A DNA stretch of 64,000 nt. Origin: Sulfitobacter sp. SK011 (GTDB lineage: Bacteria > Pseudomonadota > Alphaproteobacteria > Rhodobacterales > Rhodobacteraceae). The notes under the pieces are model-generated. The model was not told the origin of the DNA. It saw nothing but the letters and a program-made list of their open reading frames with translations, and searched no databases. Positions 42,943 through 52,082 of this stretch are shown one piece after another (the first letter of the stretch is position 1; each line of letters opens with the position of its first letter). The position numbers and the translations under genes are program-made. The stretch lies in NCBI RefSeq assembly GCF_003352065.1, contig NZ_CP025803.1, positions 1,054,001 through 1,118,000 on the forward strand, given 5' to 3'.

Positions 42943-43830
42943 ATGAAGAATAAACTCTGGAATTGGTCTGACATCCGGGTTTTCCTGACCGTCGTTCGAG
43001 TTGGATCAACCCTGGCGGCATCGCGCAAGCTTGGGATGTCGCAGCCCACAGTCGCGCGGCGGGTTGAGGCCCTGGAACGCGAAATCGAGCTGACCCTATT
43101 TGAACGTGAGACGCGAGGTTTCAGGCCTACAGAAAATGGGCGCAATCTTGTCATTGCGGCTGAAGTCGTCGAAGCCGCTGCCACTGAGTTCCTAGAGCAA
43201 GCAGCGGAACTAGCTGAAGCCCGTCCTATCCGGATTACAGCCTATTCTGGGAACTTTTCCCCGCGCATGGTCGACATAGTGAACGCTTTTTCGGCAGAGA
43301 ATCCAGGAGTGGCGTTCGAGTTTCTGCCCTCAGTGAGAGCTTTAGACTTGTCGGCTGGCGAGGCCGACGTCGCCCTGAGGCTGGCCCGAACCGAGCCCGA
43401 TCCAAACCTGATCTGCAGGAAGGTCAGCGATGCAAAATGGTCTCTTTTTGGCGGCTACAGTTATGCAGAGAAATTCGGTCTTCCCGTTTCAATCGAAGAT
43501 TTGGGTGGCCACACGTTCGTGACCTTTCGGCGCGGCGACGTCCCGAATGTCATTCACGAATGGCTAGAGCAGCACGCAGCCCCTGAGCAGATCGTCGCCA
43601 CGTTCAGCGAAATGGACCTAATGCACGCCGCCATTCGATCAGGACAGGGCTTGGGAATTAGCAATGTGAAACTTGTCGAAGCAGACGAGGAACTCATCCA
43701 ATGCTTTGAATCGATCGACGACCTGACGGCGCCGCATTTGATACTGATCTCGCAAGAAGCGTATCGGCGCCAAGAGGTCAAATTGTTTGTGAAATATTTT
43801 GCGCCGCGCTATGCCGCGCTTTTTAGGTAA
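42943..43830 (+). CDS. LysR-family regulator
   Basis: 295 residues. The DNA-binding start NWSDIRVFLTVVRVGSTLAASRKLGMSQPTVARRVEALE is followed by an effector domain (90-290) whose short form and VALRLARTEPD segment match the subgroup that often controls neighbouring reductases or exporters. The ATG at 42943 is chosen because upstream codons are not LysR-like. It is divergent from the small gene at 42850. No clear target gene is adjacent on the other side. Confidence 0.87.
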   Translation: MKNKLWNWSDIRVFLTVVRVGSTLAASRKLGMSQPTVARRVEALEREIELTLFERETRGFRPTENGRNLVIAAEVVEAAATEFLEQAAELAEARPIRITAYSGNFSPRMVDIVNAFSAENPGVAFEFLPSVRALDLSAGEADVALRLARTEPDPNLICRKVSDAKWSLFGGYSYAEKFGLPVSIEDLGGHTFVTFRRGDVPNVIHEWLEQHAAPEQIVATFSEMDLMHAAIRSGQGLGISNVKLVEADEELIQCFESIDDLTAPHLILISQEAYRRQEVKLFVKYFAPRYAALFR

Positions 43831-44062
43831 ATTTGCAGAAACGAACAATGTGCGGACACTCGCGAGGCCTTCGCGGAATGCCCGCGCCTTGATCGGGGGT
43901 GTCGGAAGTTTGTGGTCTGGGCCTCAAAATTGAGCATTTGTACTTGTCGCCCTTTTTCGCGGCGTCCATTGCGTCCAGCCTGTGGCGCAAGTGACATCCC
44001 GCTGTTGGTGCAGCTTTGCCCAATCTGTTAAGAGCCTGGGATATTATTTTGGGGAGGCCGTT

Positions 44063-44551
44063 GTGCGAGTGTTCTTTTTGGCGTTTGCCGTCGTCATCAC
44101 AGCGGCACTTGCAAGCGCTGCGCAAGAGGCTGTTTTTGTCATACGGCACGCTGAAAAAGAACTGCGCGGAGAAGACCCGGCCATCACCAACGCGGGCAGA
44201 AACAGAGCGGCTGCCTGGGCAGATATGCTTCAACACGCTGGGTTGGATATCGTGATCACCAGCGACGCGAGACGTACTCAGCAGACGGGGCAAATCATCG
44301 CGGATAAACTGGGGCTGCCGCTGACCTCGATGAACCGTAACGACACGGCCGGATTGATCGATACACTCAGCTTCGACCACGAAGAAGATACCGTTCTGGT
44401 CGTTGGCCATGCCGAGACTATCCCCGGTATTCTCAGAAACCTTGGGGCATCTGAAGAGATCGATATAAGCCAAACCGATTTCGCCAATCTGTTTGTGTTG
44501 ACCCAATCCGAAGCGAACGACCCTTATCTCATTCGGATGCGGATGCCATAG
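44063..44551 (+). CDS. Exported SixA-like histidine phosphatase
   Basis: 162 residues from GTG 44063, fixed by GGGGAGG at 44051-44057. The signal peptide (VFFLAFAVVITAALASA) is followed by FVIRHAEKE, with the catalytic His, then SDARRTQQTGQI and VGHAETIPGIL, with the second His. SixA itself is cytoplasmic and dephosphorylates phosphohistidine; the signal peptide puts this one in the periplasm. Substrate unknown. Second phosphatase of this fold in the mosaic region. Confidence 0.83.
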   Translation: MRVFFLAFAVVITAALASAAQEAVFVIRHAEKELRGEDPAITNAGRNRAAAWADMLQHAGLDIVITSDARRTQQTGQIIADKLGLPLTSMNRNDTAGLIDTLSFDHEEDTVLVVGHAETIPGILRNLGASEEIDISQTDFANLFVLTQSEANDPYLIRMRMP

Positions 44552-44699
44552 CGCGATAATACAGAATTGAAGTGCTACGGTTGCGCGTTTAGAATGAGCA
44601 CATTGCACAGCTCAGGTGAGACCGGGGCCTATGGTGCAGATTTTGGTTATCCTTACCTGTGCAATCGAGGCTGCTAACCCGTCACAAGAGAATGAGATC

Positions 44700-45512
44700 A
44701 TGCCAGGTTCATCAGAGTTTCAACTGAGAAATGGCGGCCCGGACGTCTATGAGGCCTGCCTTGTCACGGCTCAAATGGGCCCCTCCGCGCAAGAACTTGT
44801 AGCTGCGGCCAAAATTGATCTGGACGAAAGGGTTTTGGACGTGGGCTGCGGCACCGGCGTCGTTGCCAGGACCGCTGCAGCAAATGTGAGGAACGCTGCA
44901 CAGGTGACAGGCGTCGATGTGAATGCGCCCATGCTGATCGCTGCAGCGGACTTCGCGGAAAGAAGCGGGATCGGGGGTATCGCATGGGTCGAGTGTGACG
45001 CTGCGAACATGCCGTTCGAAGACCAATCGTTCGATGTTGTGCTCTGCCAGCAGGGTCTTCAGTTCATGCCCGATCAGAATGGCGCACTGCGCGAGATGGC
45101 ACGGGTCTTAAAGCCAAATGGCCGTCTTGCACTGAGCGTTTGGAAAGAGCGTTCGCCGTTGGGCGCGGCCCTCGCCAAGGTTTTTGACAGGCGGTTCGGC
45201 GAAGATACAACTGCCTCATGGCAGACCATGTATTCGCTTGGTGACCGCGAGGAATTACGCAGCCTCGTTCTCGCCGCAGGGTTTCGCGACGTTCATATCA
45301 CCTTTGACTACAAGTTCGCCCGGCATTCGGATCCTATCGCCTTCGTCACTGGTGCCGTCGCAGGCTCACCACTTGCCAGTGCGCTTGCTGAAATGCCTGA
45401 GGAAGAAAGCAGCATGCTCTACACCGAGATTGTAAAAGAATTGGCAGATTATCATGACGATGGTGGTCTCGCCGCTCCGGCACCTTGCCACACTTTGACA
45501 GCGACACTCTAA
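44700..45512 (+). CDS. SAM-dependent methyltransferase 6
   Basis: 270 residues; ATG 44700, with a weak ribosome site (AGAG). N-terminal VYEACLVTAQMGPSAQELV, then motif I VLDVGCGTGVVARTAA, GVDVNAPML, MPFEDQSFDVVLCQQGLQF and ARVLKPNG. It shares the QQGLQFxPD and VLKPxG segments with methyltransferases 2 and 5, so it is a third, more distant member of that group. Substrate unknown. Confidence 0.86.
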   Translation: MPGSSEFQLRNGGPDVYEACLVTAQMGPSAQELVAAAKIDLDERVLDVGCGTGVVARTAAANVRNAAQVTGVDVNAPMLIAAADFAERSGIGGIAWVECDAANMPFEDQSFDVVLCQQGLQFMPDQNGALREMARVLKPNGRLALSVWKERSPLGAALAKVFDRRFGEDTTASWQTMYSLGDREELRSLVLAAGFRDVHITFDYKFARHSDPIAFVTGAVAGSPLASALAEMPEEESSMLYTEIVKELADYHDDGGLAAPAPCHTLTATL

Positions 45513-45570
45513 AAAAGCGTCAGGGGGCTGATCTGGTTGGGGGCGGAATCGTATCGTTACGGCATTCCCG

Positions 45571-45615
45571 ACTTTCGCTGCGCGCCGCCTGAACTGGAAA
45601 GGCGCGGGACTTTCC
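45571..45615 (+). repeat. Repeat family R3, copy C
   Basis: ACTTTCGCTGCGCGCCGCC, then TGAACTGGAAAGGCGCGGG. Same strand as copies A and B. It is in the 332-bp gap 45513-45844, which otherwise has no gene. Confidence 0.6.
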
Positions 45616-45844
45616 GGACTCGTCCAGATGCAGCGAATGCGAGCGCAGAAACCACTCGCGATTGCATCTCGCTGCGACGTAGCCCATTTCGCCAAAGCGG
45701 TCTTTGAACTCTTCCATGAGGCACCAAAAGCAACGAGCCCTAACGGCACCATATCGGCGAGAAATCCGCGATTGGCTGGTGCTCCAAACATCGAAGGGGC
45801 GGTGTCATGTCCCCCCTTCGTTCGCTTCGAGTCCTAAGCTTCGG

Positions 45845-46087
45845 TCAAACAGCCGGGTTTGCGGCCAGCCGGTGGTGGGATGCTTCCGTGGCACGGTTTG
45901 CGCCAGTTTCGAGTTTCACGACAACGCGGTAAAGTGTGTCTGCGAGGAATGCGCAAACCATGCAGCGGGCTGCAAGTCCAAAACCGCGTTCGGCCATTGC
46001 TTCAAGTTCTGCCTGCGTTTTACCGCCAGCACGGATCACGATCATGTCGAACTCGGTGAGCGGGGTTGTATGAGTTTTGTGGGTCAT
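45845..46087 (-). CDS. Small hypothetical protein
   Basis: 80 residues from ATG 46087. The strong AAGGAGG just before it supports real translation. Body: EFDMIVIRAGGKTQAELEAMAERGFGLAARCMVCAFLADTLYRVVVKLE (given as a description, helical). It is divergent from the HxlR regulator with a 145-bp gap, so it may be that regulator's target. Not recognised. Confidence 0.6.
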   Translation of the reverse strand: MTHKTHTTPLTEFDMIVIRAGGKTQAELEAMAERGFGLAARCMVCAFLADTLYRVVVKLETGANRATEASHHRLAANPAV

Positions 46088-46232
46088 TGTGTGCCTCCTT
46101 TTCGATGCATCCTTAAAATGACAGGTGGCCTTGCCCTTCAGATAGTGCAGGAAATGAAGCGGTCCCGGTACTTTTTATGAACTAGATTGGAGCGGCGGTA
46201 AAACCTATGCCTGAAAGTAGGAGGATCTGAAC

Positions 46233-46931
46233 ATGGCAACCAAGACATATGGAATCTACTGCCCGACCTCGAAGGCCTGCGAGGTACTGGAACCTCGTTG
46301 GACCATTCCAATTCTCTGCGAGCTTTGGGACAGCAACACGCGGTTCAACGAAATCCGGCGCGCTCTTCCCGCGCTGTCACCCGGACTGTTGTCAAAGCGC
46401 CTCAAGGAACTCGAAGCCAATGGAATGATCGAACGTGTGGAAAACCGTGCACAGGGCACGGTTGACTATTTTCGCACTCAAAAAGCGATTGAGCTTGAGC
46501 CGATTTTTGACGAACTGGCCCGCTGGGCCCAGCGTCATGTGAATGCGGAAATCGCGCTTTCGGATCAGGATGCCGGAATGCTGATGTGGAAGCTGCGTCG
46601 GCGGATCAATCCCGAGGAAATGATTGAGGGCCGAAATGTGGTGCGGTTCCGATTTCCCGACGCCACCAGCAAGCACAACACGTACTGGATCGTCGCCAAA
46701 CGCGGTGCCGAAGCCGACCTCTGCGTTCACGATCCCAAGCTGGAACCGGACCTATATGTGGAATGTGGGGTCGGTGTGCTGACCGGGATCTACCTGGGTC
46801 GCCGCAGCCTGGCGCGCGAAATAGATGACGGCAACATATTCATGAGCGGTGACACACGCTTGGCTCGGAACTTCACTAAGTGGCTGCCGCACAATGTCTA
46901 TTCGGACACCGACGGGATCGCGATGGCGTGA
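46233..46931 (+). CDS. HxlR-family regulator with SCP2-like C-terminal domain
   Basis: 232 residues. N-terminal HxlR winged helix: CPTSKACEVLEPRWTIPILCEL, ALPALSPGLLSKRLKELE, FRTQKAIELEPIFDELARW. The C-terminal half (120-230) resembles SCP2/sterol-carrier-type domains found in some HxlR proteins, which could bind a hydrophobic ligand. Likely targets are the small divergent gene and perhaps the methyltransferase downstream (47076). Confidence 0.86.
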   Translation: MATKTYGIYCPTSKACEVLEPRWTIPILCELWDSNTRFNEIRRALPALSPGLLSKRLKELEANGMIERVENRAQGTVDYFRTQKAIELEPIFDELARWAQRHVNAEIALSDQDAGMLMWKLRRRINPEEMIEGRNVVRFRFPDATSKHNTYWIVAKRGAEADLCVHDPKLEPDLYVECGVGVLTGIYLGRRSLAREIDDGNIFMSGDTRLARNFTKWLPHNVYSDTDGIAMA

Positions 46932-47075
46932 CGGGACGATACAGTAAACATATGGAGCGGCTGAGAGTAAGGTGCGCCAAGAAGCGGTGGCATTTTCATA
47001 GAGTGGCCACTAGCATCGGGGCCGAATTCTGACGAAGGAAAAAGTCGCGATTTAGAGATCACGGAGGAGAATTCG

Positions 47076-47843
47076 ATGAATGATTTTTATGATTCAGAGA
47101 TGGCCGCCCAGCAGGAACGAATGGCGCGAACCGAGGACATGATGCGCCAACGCTCGGAACACATGCGGGTTCTTTCGCCGAAATCGGGTGAAAAAATTCT
47201 GGAGCTCGGCTCCGGCAACGGGATATTCGCACGCGAACTTGCAGACCGCGTCGGGTCAGGTGGCAGGGTGATCGGACTGGATCCTTCGGAAGCCATCCTG
47301 GAAATGGCCCGTCACATCTGCCCGCAAGTAGATTTCATACAGGGTGACGCGCAGGATTTGCCGTTCGACGATCAGAGTTTCGATGCCGTGGCTGGCGCAC
47401 AGGTGTTTTGTTTCCTGACGGATGTTGACCGGGCGCTGGCCGAAACCTATCGCGTTCTCAAACCCGGCGGGCGGGTCGTCATCCTGGATACGGATTGGGA
47501 TACGCTGGTTTGGCGTAACCGGCACCCCGAGCTGATGGCAAGAGTCATGGACGCCTACAAAGCGGTCTATGCGGACGCCTATTTACCGAGAACGCTACCG
47601 CACCGTTTATCGCAGGCAGGGTTTTCGGACATCAAAGTCGAGAGTTTCGTGGTTCTGAACAGAGGTTTGGGAGAAGAGACATATGCGCGCCAGACCATGG
47701 GCTTCGCGACTTCCATCATGGAAGGCGCGCCCGAGTTCAGCAAAGAAGAGCAGGCGCGTTGGCTGGAAGATCAGGAACAACTAGAGCGGGACGGTGGCGT
47801 GTTCTTTTCGCTCAACCGCTACATTCTCTCCGGAAACAAATGA
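47076..47843 (+). CDS. SAM-dependent methyltransferase 7
   Basis: 255 residues; ACGGAGG precedes the ATG. Motif I is ILELGSGNGIFARELA, followed by GLDPSEAIL, DLPFDDQSFDAVAGAQVFCFL and YRVLKPGG. The QVFCFLTDVDRAL segment recalls arsenite- or phosphatidylethanolamine-type methyltransferases, but there is no CxxC pair, so arsenite is unlikely. It follows the HxlR regulator by 144 bp on the same strand. Substrate unknown. Confidence 0.86.
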   Translation: MNDFYDSEMAAQQERMARTEDMMRQRSEHMRVLSPKSGEKILELGSGNGIFARELADRVGSGGRVIGLDPSEAILEMARHICPQVDFIQGDAQDLPFDDQSFDAVAGAQVFCFLTDVDRALAETYRVLKPGGRVVILDTDWDTLVWRNRHPELMARVMDAYKAVYADAYLPRTLPHRLSQAGFSDIKVESFVVLNRGLGEETYARQTMGFATSIMEGAPEFSKEEQARWLEDQEQLERDGGVFFSLNRYILSGNK

Positions 47844-47908
47844 ATGCCTCCGAAAGGCATCTCCGTCCTGCCACCCGTGAGATCGAGTCCCAGTCCTGCC
47901 GCAGCCCA

Positions 47909-48020
47909 CATGAACAACCGGTTTGGCCGCTGCAGGGCAGCGTTGAAATCGATACATCTGCAGCGATTTTCGTGTTTCGAGCGCGCGCAGCGAAATTTCG
48001 ATGGGTCTGCAGTGGGCTCT
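47909..48020 (-). repeat. Repeat family R1, copy F
   Basis: The minus strand has AAATTTCGCTGCGCGCGC, TCGAAACACGAAAATCGCTG and later GCGGCCAAACCGG. It is the counterpart of the arm at 41095 and precedes a truncated recombinase. The gap 47844-48153 holds this arm and no intact gene. Confidence 0.6.
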
Positions 48021-48153
48021 TAACGGCCGATTGCGCTGGCAGAGATACCGCGTTCCAGAGGCTTCGGACAACGGCCATTCGAACCGATGCTATGTTCTCT
48101 TCGTCAGCGTTGTACTGATGTCTGAGCATGGAGGCGGGATCGAAGGGCATACC

Positions 48154-48254
48154 ATGCCAAGAGTTCAACTTCCCACAGTCACCTCGAAACGCAGAGCCTG
48201 GAACAAGGGGCGTGTAATTGGTCAGAAACGACCGCTGCTTTCTAAACAGGTCCG
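48154..48254 (+). pseudogene. Truncated copy of the compact tyrosine recombinase
   Basis: The first 33 codons (PRVQLPTVTSKRRAWNKGRV, then IGQKRPLLSKQV) match the start of the recombinase at 41340. The frame then runs into unrelated sequence and stops at 48324. The catalytic domain is missing. The upstream 250 bp are also homologous, so this is a decayed second copy of the unit. Confidence 0.8.
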
Positions 48255-48352
48255 TACATATCTACACATTCATCATGGTTGCCGAACAACACTACGACTG
48301 ACGTTAAGCTTTAGCCCAATGTAGAGGATTTCATTTTCGAAATGCGCGGTGC

Positions 48353-49339
48353 CTAGGGTAACGGATGACGTAGAACCTTGATGACATCATCTCCGCGGCG
48401 CGCGAACCGACGATCCCTGCGTGTCATGACCTGACCATCAAATGGCGACAAAATTTCGTGATGCGCTGAGCCTGGCTCTGACAAGATGACCGCAAGCCGC
48501 TGTCCTTTAGTTACCCAATCTCCGATCAAGACGTCGTAGAGAATGGCGCCCGGCTCCGCAGTCGATATCAGCACAGCGTCATCTACCGCACCCATGGTGG
48601 GGTCGACACTATCAATGGCCGGGAGGTCGTCGATGACTGTGCCAATATCAACGAGATAACGATAAAGGCCGTCTGCGTCTTGTTTCGCGAAATCGGGGGT
48701 AACGTCCATCATTCCGCGCAATTCAATCGTAGCCGCGAAACGATCGTCGGCATTGCGACTCTCTACGGCCCATCGTGCCCCAACGGCGAGATCGAATGAG
48801 ATTGGATCGTCAGCAGCGTCCGTCAGGATAACCGCCGCCTGCATCGCGCGCGCGAGCCGAAGCCCTTCATCAAGTTGTCCCTCGGAAATGTACAGGTAGA
48901 CTGGACCTTCGTCATCGCAATGCAAATCCAACACAACATCTGCCCTTTCAGCCAATGTGAGCAAGGTCGCCTTCAGGCACTCGGCAGCAGGTTTCCCGGT
49001 CAACTCAGTCGCTATATCTGTAGGAAATGAACGGTTAAAATTGACCCGAGTGTTGGCGTCAAATCGACCGAGCGTTTCCCCGTACACAGCTTGAGCCAAT
49101 CCAATCGGATTTGCGTGCGGGACCAATGTGATGCTGCCAGCCAGGCGCGCTTCGTTCTCAGCCGCCACAAGTCGGGGCATCAATTGGTCGAGTGCTGCCA
49201 CTCCGGGCATTTCATGCGAATGCAGAGCAGCCTGTATGTAAACCGCCGGTCCATCGTTCGATCCAACAAATTGAAATACGGACAGCGCAAGTTCCTGACC
49301 AGGCGTATCCGATTTCAGTGTAATGCGTTCAGTTTCCAT
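48353..49339 (-). CDS. Succinylglutamate desuccinylase/aspartoacylase family protein
   Basis: 328 residues from ATG 49339 (a TTG at 49369 is an alternative). The zinc-site pattern is ALHSHEMPG, with H40 and E43, and LDLHCDDEG later; ELRGM may give the catalytic Glu. It belongs to the M14-like AstE/AspA family, which hydrolyses N-acyl amino acids or related amides. The C-terminal 90 residues form a beta-rich lipoyl-like tail (VTKGQRLAVIL, LSPFDGQVMT), as in the DUF2817-type branch. Context gives no substrate. Confidence 0.82.
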   Translation of the reverse strand: METERITLKSDTPGQELALSVFQFVGSNDGPAVYIQAALHSHEMPGVAALDQLMPRLVAAENEARLAGSITLVPHANPIGLAQAVYGETLGRFDANTRVNFNRSFPTDIATELTGKPAAECLKATLLTLAERADVVLDLHCDDEGPVYLYISEGQLDEGLRLARAMQAAVILTDAADDPISFDLAVGARWAVESRNADDRFAATIELRGMMDVTPDFAKQDADGLYRYLVDIGTVIDDLPAIDSVDPTMGAVDDAVLISTAEPGAILYDVLIGDWVTKGQRLAVILSEPGSAHHEILSPFDGQVMTRRDRRFARRGDDVIKVLRHPLP

Positions 49340-49475
49340 GAGGCGAGATGTTACTCCATTCTTGGTCAACCAATGAGGCTCCTGGTTTTTGGCAAGCTAG
49401 GCCATGCCAAAGATGGCTCAGTCTGGATAGCAATTGGTGTCAAAAGACACCTTGATTGCCGCGAAATACTTTTCT

Positions 49476-50396
49476 TCAAGACGTTTCTATTGGAAGGCTC
49501 TCGTCGGCGCTCCACTCGGCCCACGAGCCGTCGTACAGACGAGACTTGTCAAAGCCGAGGTGACGCAATGCAAGAAGACCGCAAGACGCCGCAATCCCGC
49601 GGCCGCAGTATGCAATCACCTCTTGGTCAGTCTGGAGCCCTTTGTCTCGGTAGTGTTGAAGTAGGTGGTCTTGATCCGCCAACTTGAACGAGCCTATTTC
49701 CTTAAGTTTCGCCGTTCGCTCAGCAATTGGCGTCTTTGCCAGCGCGGGGTCAATGTTCGAAATCGCAGGAATATTTACAGCACCTGGGACATGCCCAGAT
49801 CGGCCGCCCCAAGCGTGTATTCCCTGGCCGCGAAATAGATCGTTTGGCAAGAAGTCGACGATACAGAATTTGGGATCGTCAATCGCGTTCAACACATCTG
49901 CTTTTTCCGCGATCCAGTCTTTGCGAACAGACGAATTGAAGGTGCCTCGCTCCGCCGTGGTATCACCGGTTTCAGTCGCTCGACCTTCGAGATTCCATTG
50001 TTGCAGACCGCCGTTGAGAACTTGAACCTTGTCGTGGCCGTAATACGAAAGCGCCCACCAAAGCCGAGCGGAGGCCAATGGCAAGCCGGAGTCGTCGTAG
50101 ACCACAACGTGGGTGTCGTTCGAAACACCCAAACTCCGCATTTTCTGAGCGAACGCCTCTGCAGCCAACATCATGTCTGGAATGTCGTTGGTATCGTCGG
50201 ACAATTCGGTAGCCATACCAACATACATGGCTCCGGGAACATGCCCTGCTAAGAAATCAGCCTTGTCATCAAACGCGACCCCTTTGCCGTTTTCTTCCCT
50301 GAATTTCCAACGTACATCTATGATACGCAAATCCGGGTCAGTTAAGTGATCTGCCAGCCACGGAGTGTTAACCAGGGGTCTAATTTGCGTCATCAT
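49476..50396 (-). CDS. Two-domain rhodanese (thiosulfate/3-mercaptopyruvate sulfurtransferase)
   Basis: 306 residues (ATGATG start at 50396). The tandem rhodanese domains have signatures FLAGHVPGAMYVGMATEL and SGHVPGAVNIPA. The active-site loop is AYCGRGIAAS with C264, whose Arg suits a thiosulfate substrate rather than the CGSGVTA of mercaptopyruvate enzymes. It moves sulfane sulfur to cyanide or thiols. It is 137 bp upstream of the desuccinylase gene on the same strand. Confidence 0.88.
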   Translation of the reverse strand: MMTQIRPLVNTPWLADHLTDPDLRIIDVRWKFREENGKGVAFDDKADFLAGHVPGAMYVGMATELSDDTNDIPDMMLAAEAFAQKMRSLGVSNDTHVVVYDDSGLPLASARLWWALSYYGHDKVQVLNGGLQQWNLEGRATETGDTTAERGTFNSSVRKDWIAEKADVLNAIDDPKFCIVDFLPNDLFRGQGIHAWGGRSGHVPGAVNIPAISNIDPALAKTPIAERTAKLKEIGSFKLADQDHLLQHYRDKGLQTDQEVIAYCGRGIAASCGLLALRHLGFDKSRLYDGSWAEWSADESLPIETS

Positions 50397-50557
50397 GGGC
50401 TTGTTCCCGATGCTTTGGATATGTTCCAGTCATATCAAAAAATGCCCAGTTTGTCTGCATTGCCACTTCTCCAACACGGGTCAGGTTGGTGATGGTCTAC
50501 TATGCTGGCCTGTCAAAACCTTGTATCTGTGTAGGGGAACCAAAGGGAGAGCCAGCC

Positions 50558-50854
50558 ATGATCATGCGCATTTTTCAGGTCGTAACACGCCCAGGGAAAG
50601 AGGCCGAGTTTGCTAAATTCTTCCATGAGACTGCGATACCGCTGATGAAGGGGACAGAAGGAATCGTCTCAGTACTACCCGGTGCACCACGTCCTGACAG
50701 CCCCGGTGAGTTTAGTTTTGTGATGGTATGGAAAGACCTAGACGCCTTGAAAGCCTTTGCAGGCGAAGAATATCAGAACCCACATATTGATCCCGCAGAA
50801 GCCGAGTTGGTCGAATCTCGTACGATCAAGCACTATGATCTCGTGGAATCGTGA
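50558..50854 (+). CDS. Antibiotic biosynthesis monooxygenase (ABM) domain protein
   Basis: 98 residues; AAGGGAGAG precedes the ATG at 50558. The ferredoxin-like ABM pattern is MRIFQVVTRPGKEAEFAKFF, then GIVSVLPGAPR and FVMVWKDLDALKAFAG. Members are small cofactor-free oxygenases or heme-degrading or unknown dimers. No polyketide genes are nearby, so the name should not be taken as function. It stands alone, divergent from the rhodanese gene. Confidence 0.82.
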   Translation: MIMRIFQVVTRPGKEAEFAKFFHETAIPLMKGTEGIVSVLPGAPRPDSPGEFSFVMVWKDLDALKAFAGEEYQNPHIDPAEAELVESRTIKHYDLVES

Positions 50855-50945
50855 CGGCGCGGTGAATCGTGCCCATCAAACTTGCCGAGAAGAACGCGTC
50901 TGGTGCAAATCATCTGCCGCATGCCAGGATAGGCCGTGAAGGTGG

Positions 50946-51782
50946 ATGAGTGAGATGAAAGCCAAACTCCGACGTTCAGGGTTTCTGCTTCGGCCCAGTT
51001 TGGCTTCCGATCAAATGGATGTTGCGGAACATATTTTTGGCGACATCGAAGTAGCAAAAACGTTGGTCCATAATGTTTCGTCACCTGAGGGCGCCCTAGT
51101 CGCTACAGACGCGTGGATTGACGCACTTGCTGCTGACGGGAAGCGCAACACCTCCAATCATGAACATATTGGATTATGGACGATAGTCGATCCGTCAAAC
51201 GCCGGCCGATTTGTGGGCATACGCGGCGTATTCGTCGCTCCTGGGCTGCCAGAAAATTCAGTCGCGACTTTTGTTGCCGTCGCTAAGGCGTACTGGGGTG
51301 AGGGTGTATCAGGCGATTCCTCGTTCCAGCTTTGCGGACATGTGTTTGAGAATTCCGATGTGGCTGCGATTTATACGCGGGTCTGGCCCAAATTGAATCC
51401 TGCGAGCGACGCGGTTCAACGCCGCCTTGGATTTGAACCGGCAGATAGACATACGCTCAGAGAAACGTTTGGCGAACAGCGGATGCTGGAGGTGCTGGAA
51501 TTTGACCTTTGGCGGATTTCCAAGCTTGAAAACGAAGATTATGCCGAAACCCTTCGCCAATGTACGGTAAGGATTGGCCAACTCGTCTTAGAACAACTGC
51601 TGGACGTCCAGGCTGCGGAAAGGCGAATTACTGCGGCATTGCCCGTGAAAATTGCCCATTCCAGCATCGTTCAAGACCGCGTAGCTAGGTGGCTGCAACT
51701 CGGGTATGACAATCCGGCGTGGGCAACTTACCGAATGTCTCGCGATATGTGGACCAAGTCTGCTCATGATGAGGCCAAATGA
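50946..51782 (+). CDS. GNAT-like acetyltransferase with helical C-terminal extension (B)
   Basis: 278 residues. The RimJ/RimL-type core (1-180; SGFLLRPSLASDQ-like start, AKAYWGEGVSGDSSF, NPASDAVQRRLGF) is followed by EFDLWRIS and a helical 90-residue tail. That tail is shared with the GNAT at 31068 (FDFDLWRLS). The acetyl-CoA loop (WGEGVSG) is weaker than usual. Both copies are in the mosaic region, so a duplicated two-domain family is likely. Target unknown. Confidence 0.77.
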   Translation: MSEMKAKLRRSGFLLRPSLASDQMDVAEHIFGDIEVAKTLVHNVSSPEGALVATDAWIDALAADGKRNTSNHEHIGLWTIVDPSNAGRFVGIRGVFVAPGLPENSVATFVAVAKAYWGEGVSGDSSFQLCGHVFENSDVAAIYTRVWPKLNPASDAVQRRLGFEPADRHTLRETFGEQRMLEVLEFDLWRISKLENEDYAETLRQCTVRIGQLVLEQLLDVQAAERRITAALPVKIAHSSIVQDRVARWLQLGYDNPAWATYRMSRDMWTKSAHDEAK

Positions 51783-52082
51783 AATTCGCCGAGGGCGGAA
51801 TGATGGTATTGTCCGCGTCTTTTTGGTTCGTCTCGACTGCGGCGAATATGCGGTTGCGGTTACAGCCAATTTGTCTCTCGCGAACGACCGGTTCCGTGAC
51901 AAGCGCCGCGCCGTAACAATAGGCTCTCCGCAACTGCGAATGATTGCTGCGTTAGCGAATGCCGAAATTCCAACGTCGGAAAAGTCCCGCTTAGCGGAAT
52001 TTGGTGAGCATTGCCTCCAACGGCTGCTTTTCTCTATCCAATCACCAAGAGTGCCCTCATATCGCTGAGATCGATCTTTGGA

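Noticed and set aside
47076..47843. Arsenite methyltransferase
   Set aside because: Motif spacing is similar, but the conserved cysteines needed for arsenite are absent and there are no ars genes nearby.
51706..52068. Plus-strand frame of 120 codons after the GNAT gene
   Set aside because: It starts inside the GNAT gene and has no ribosome site, domain or codon pattern to support it.
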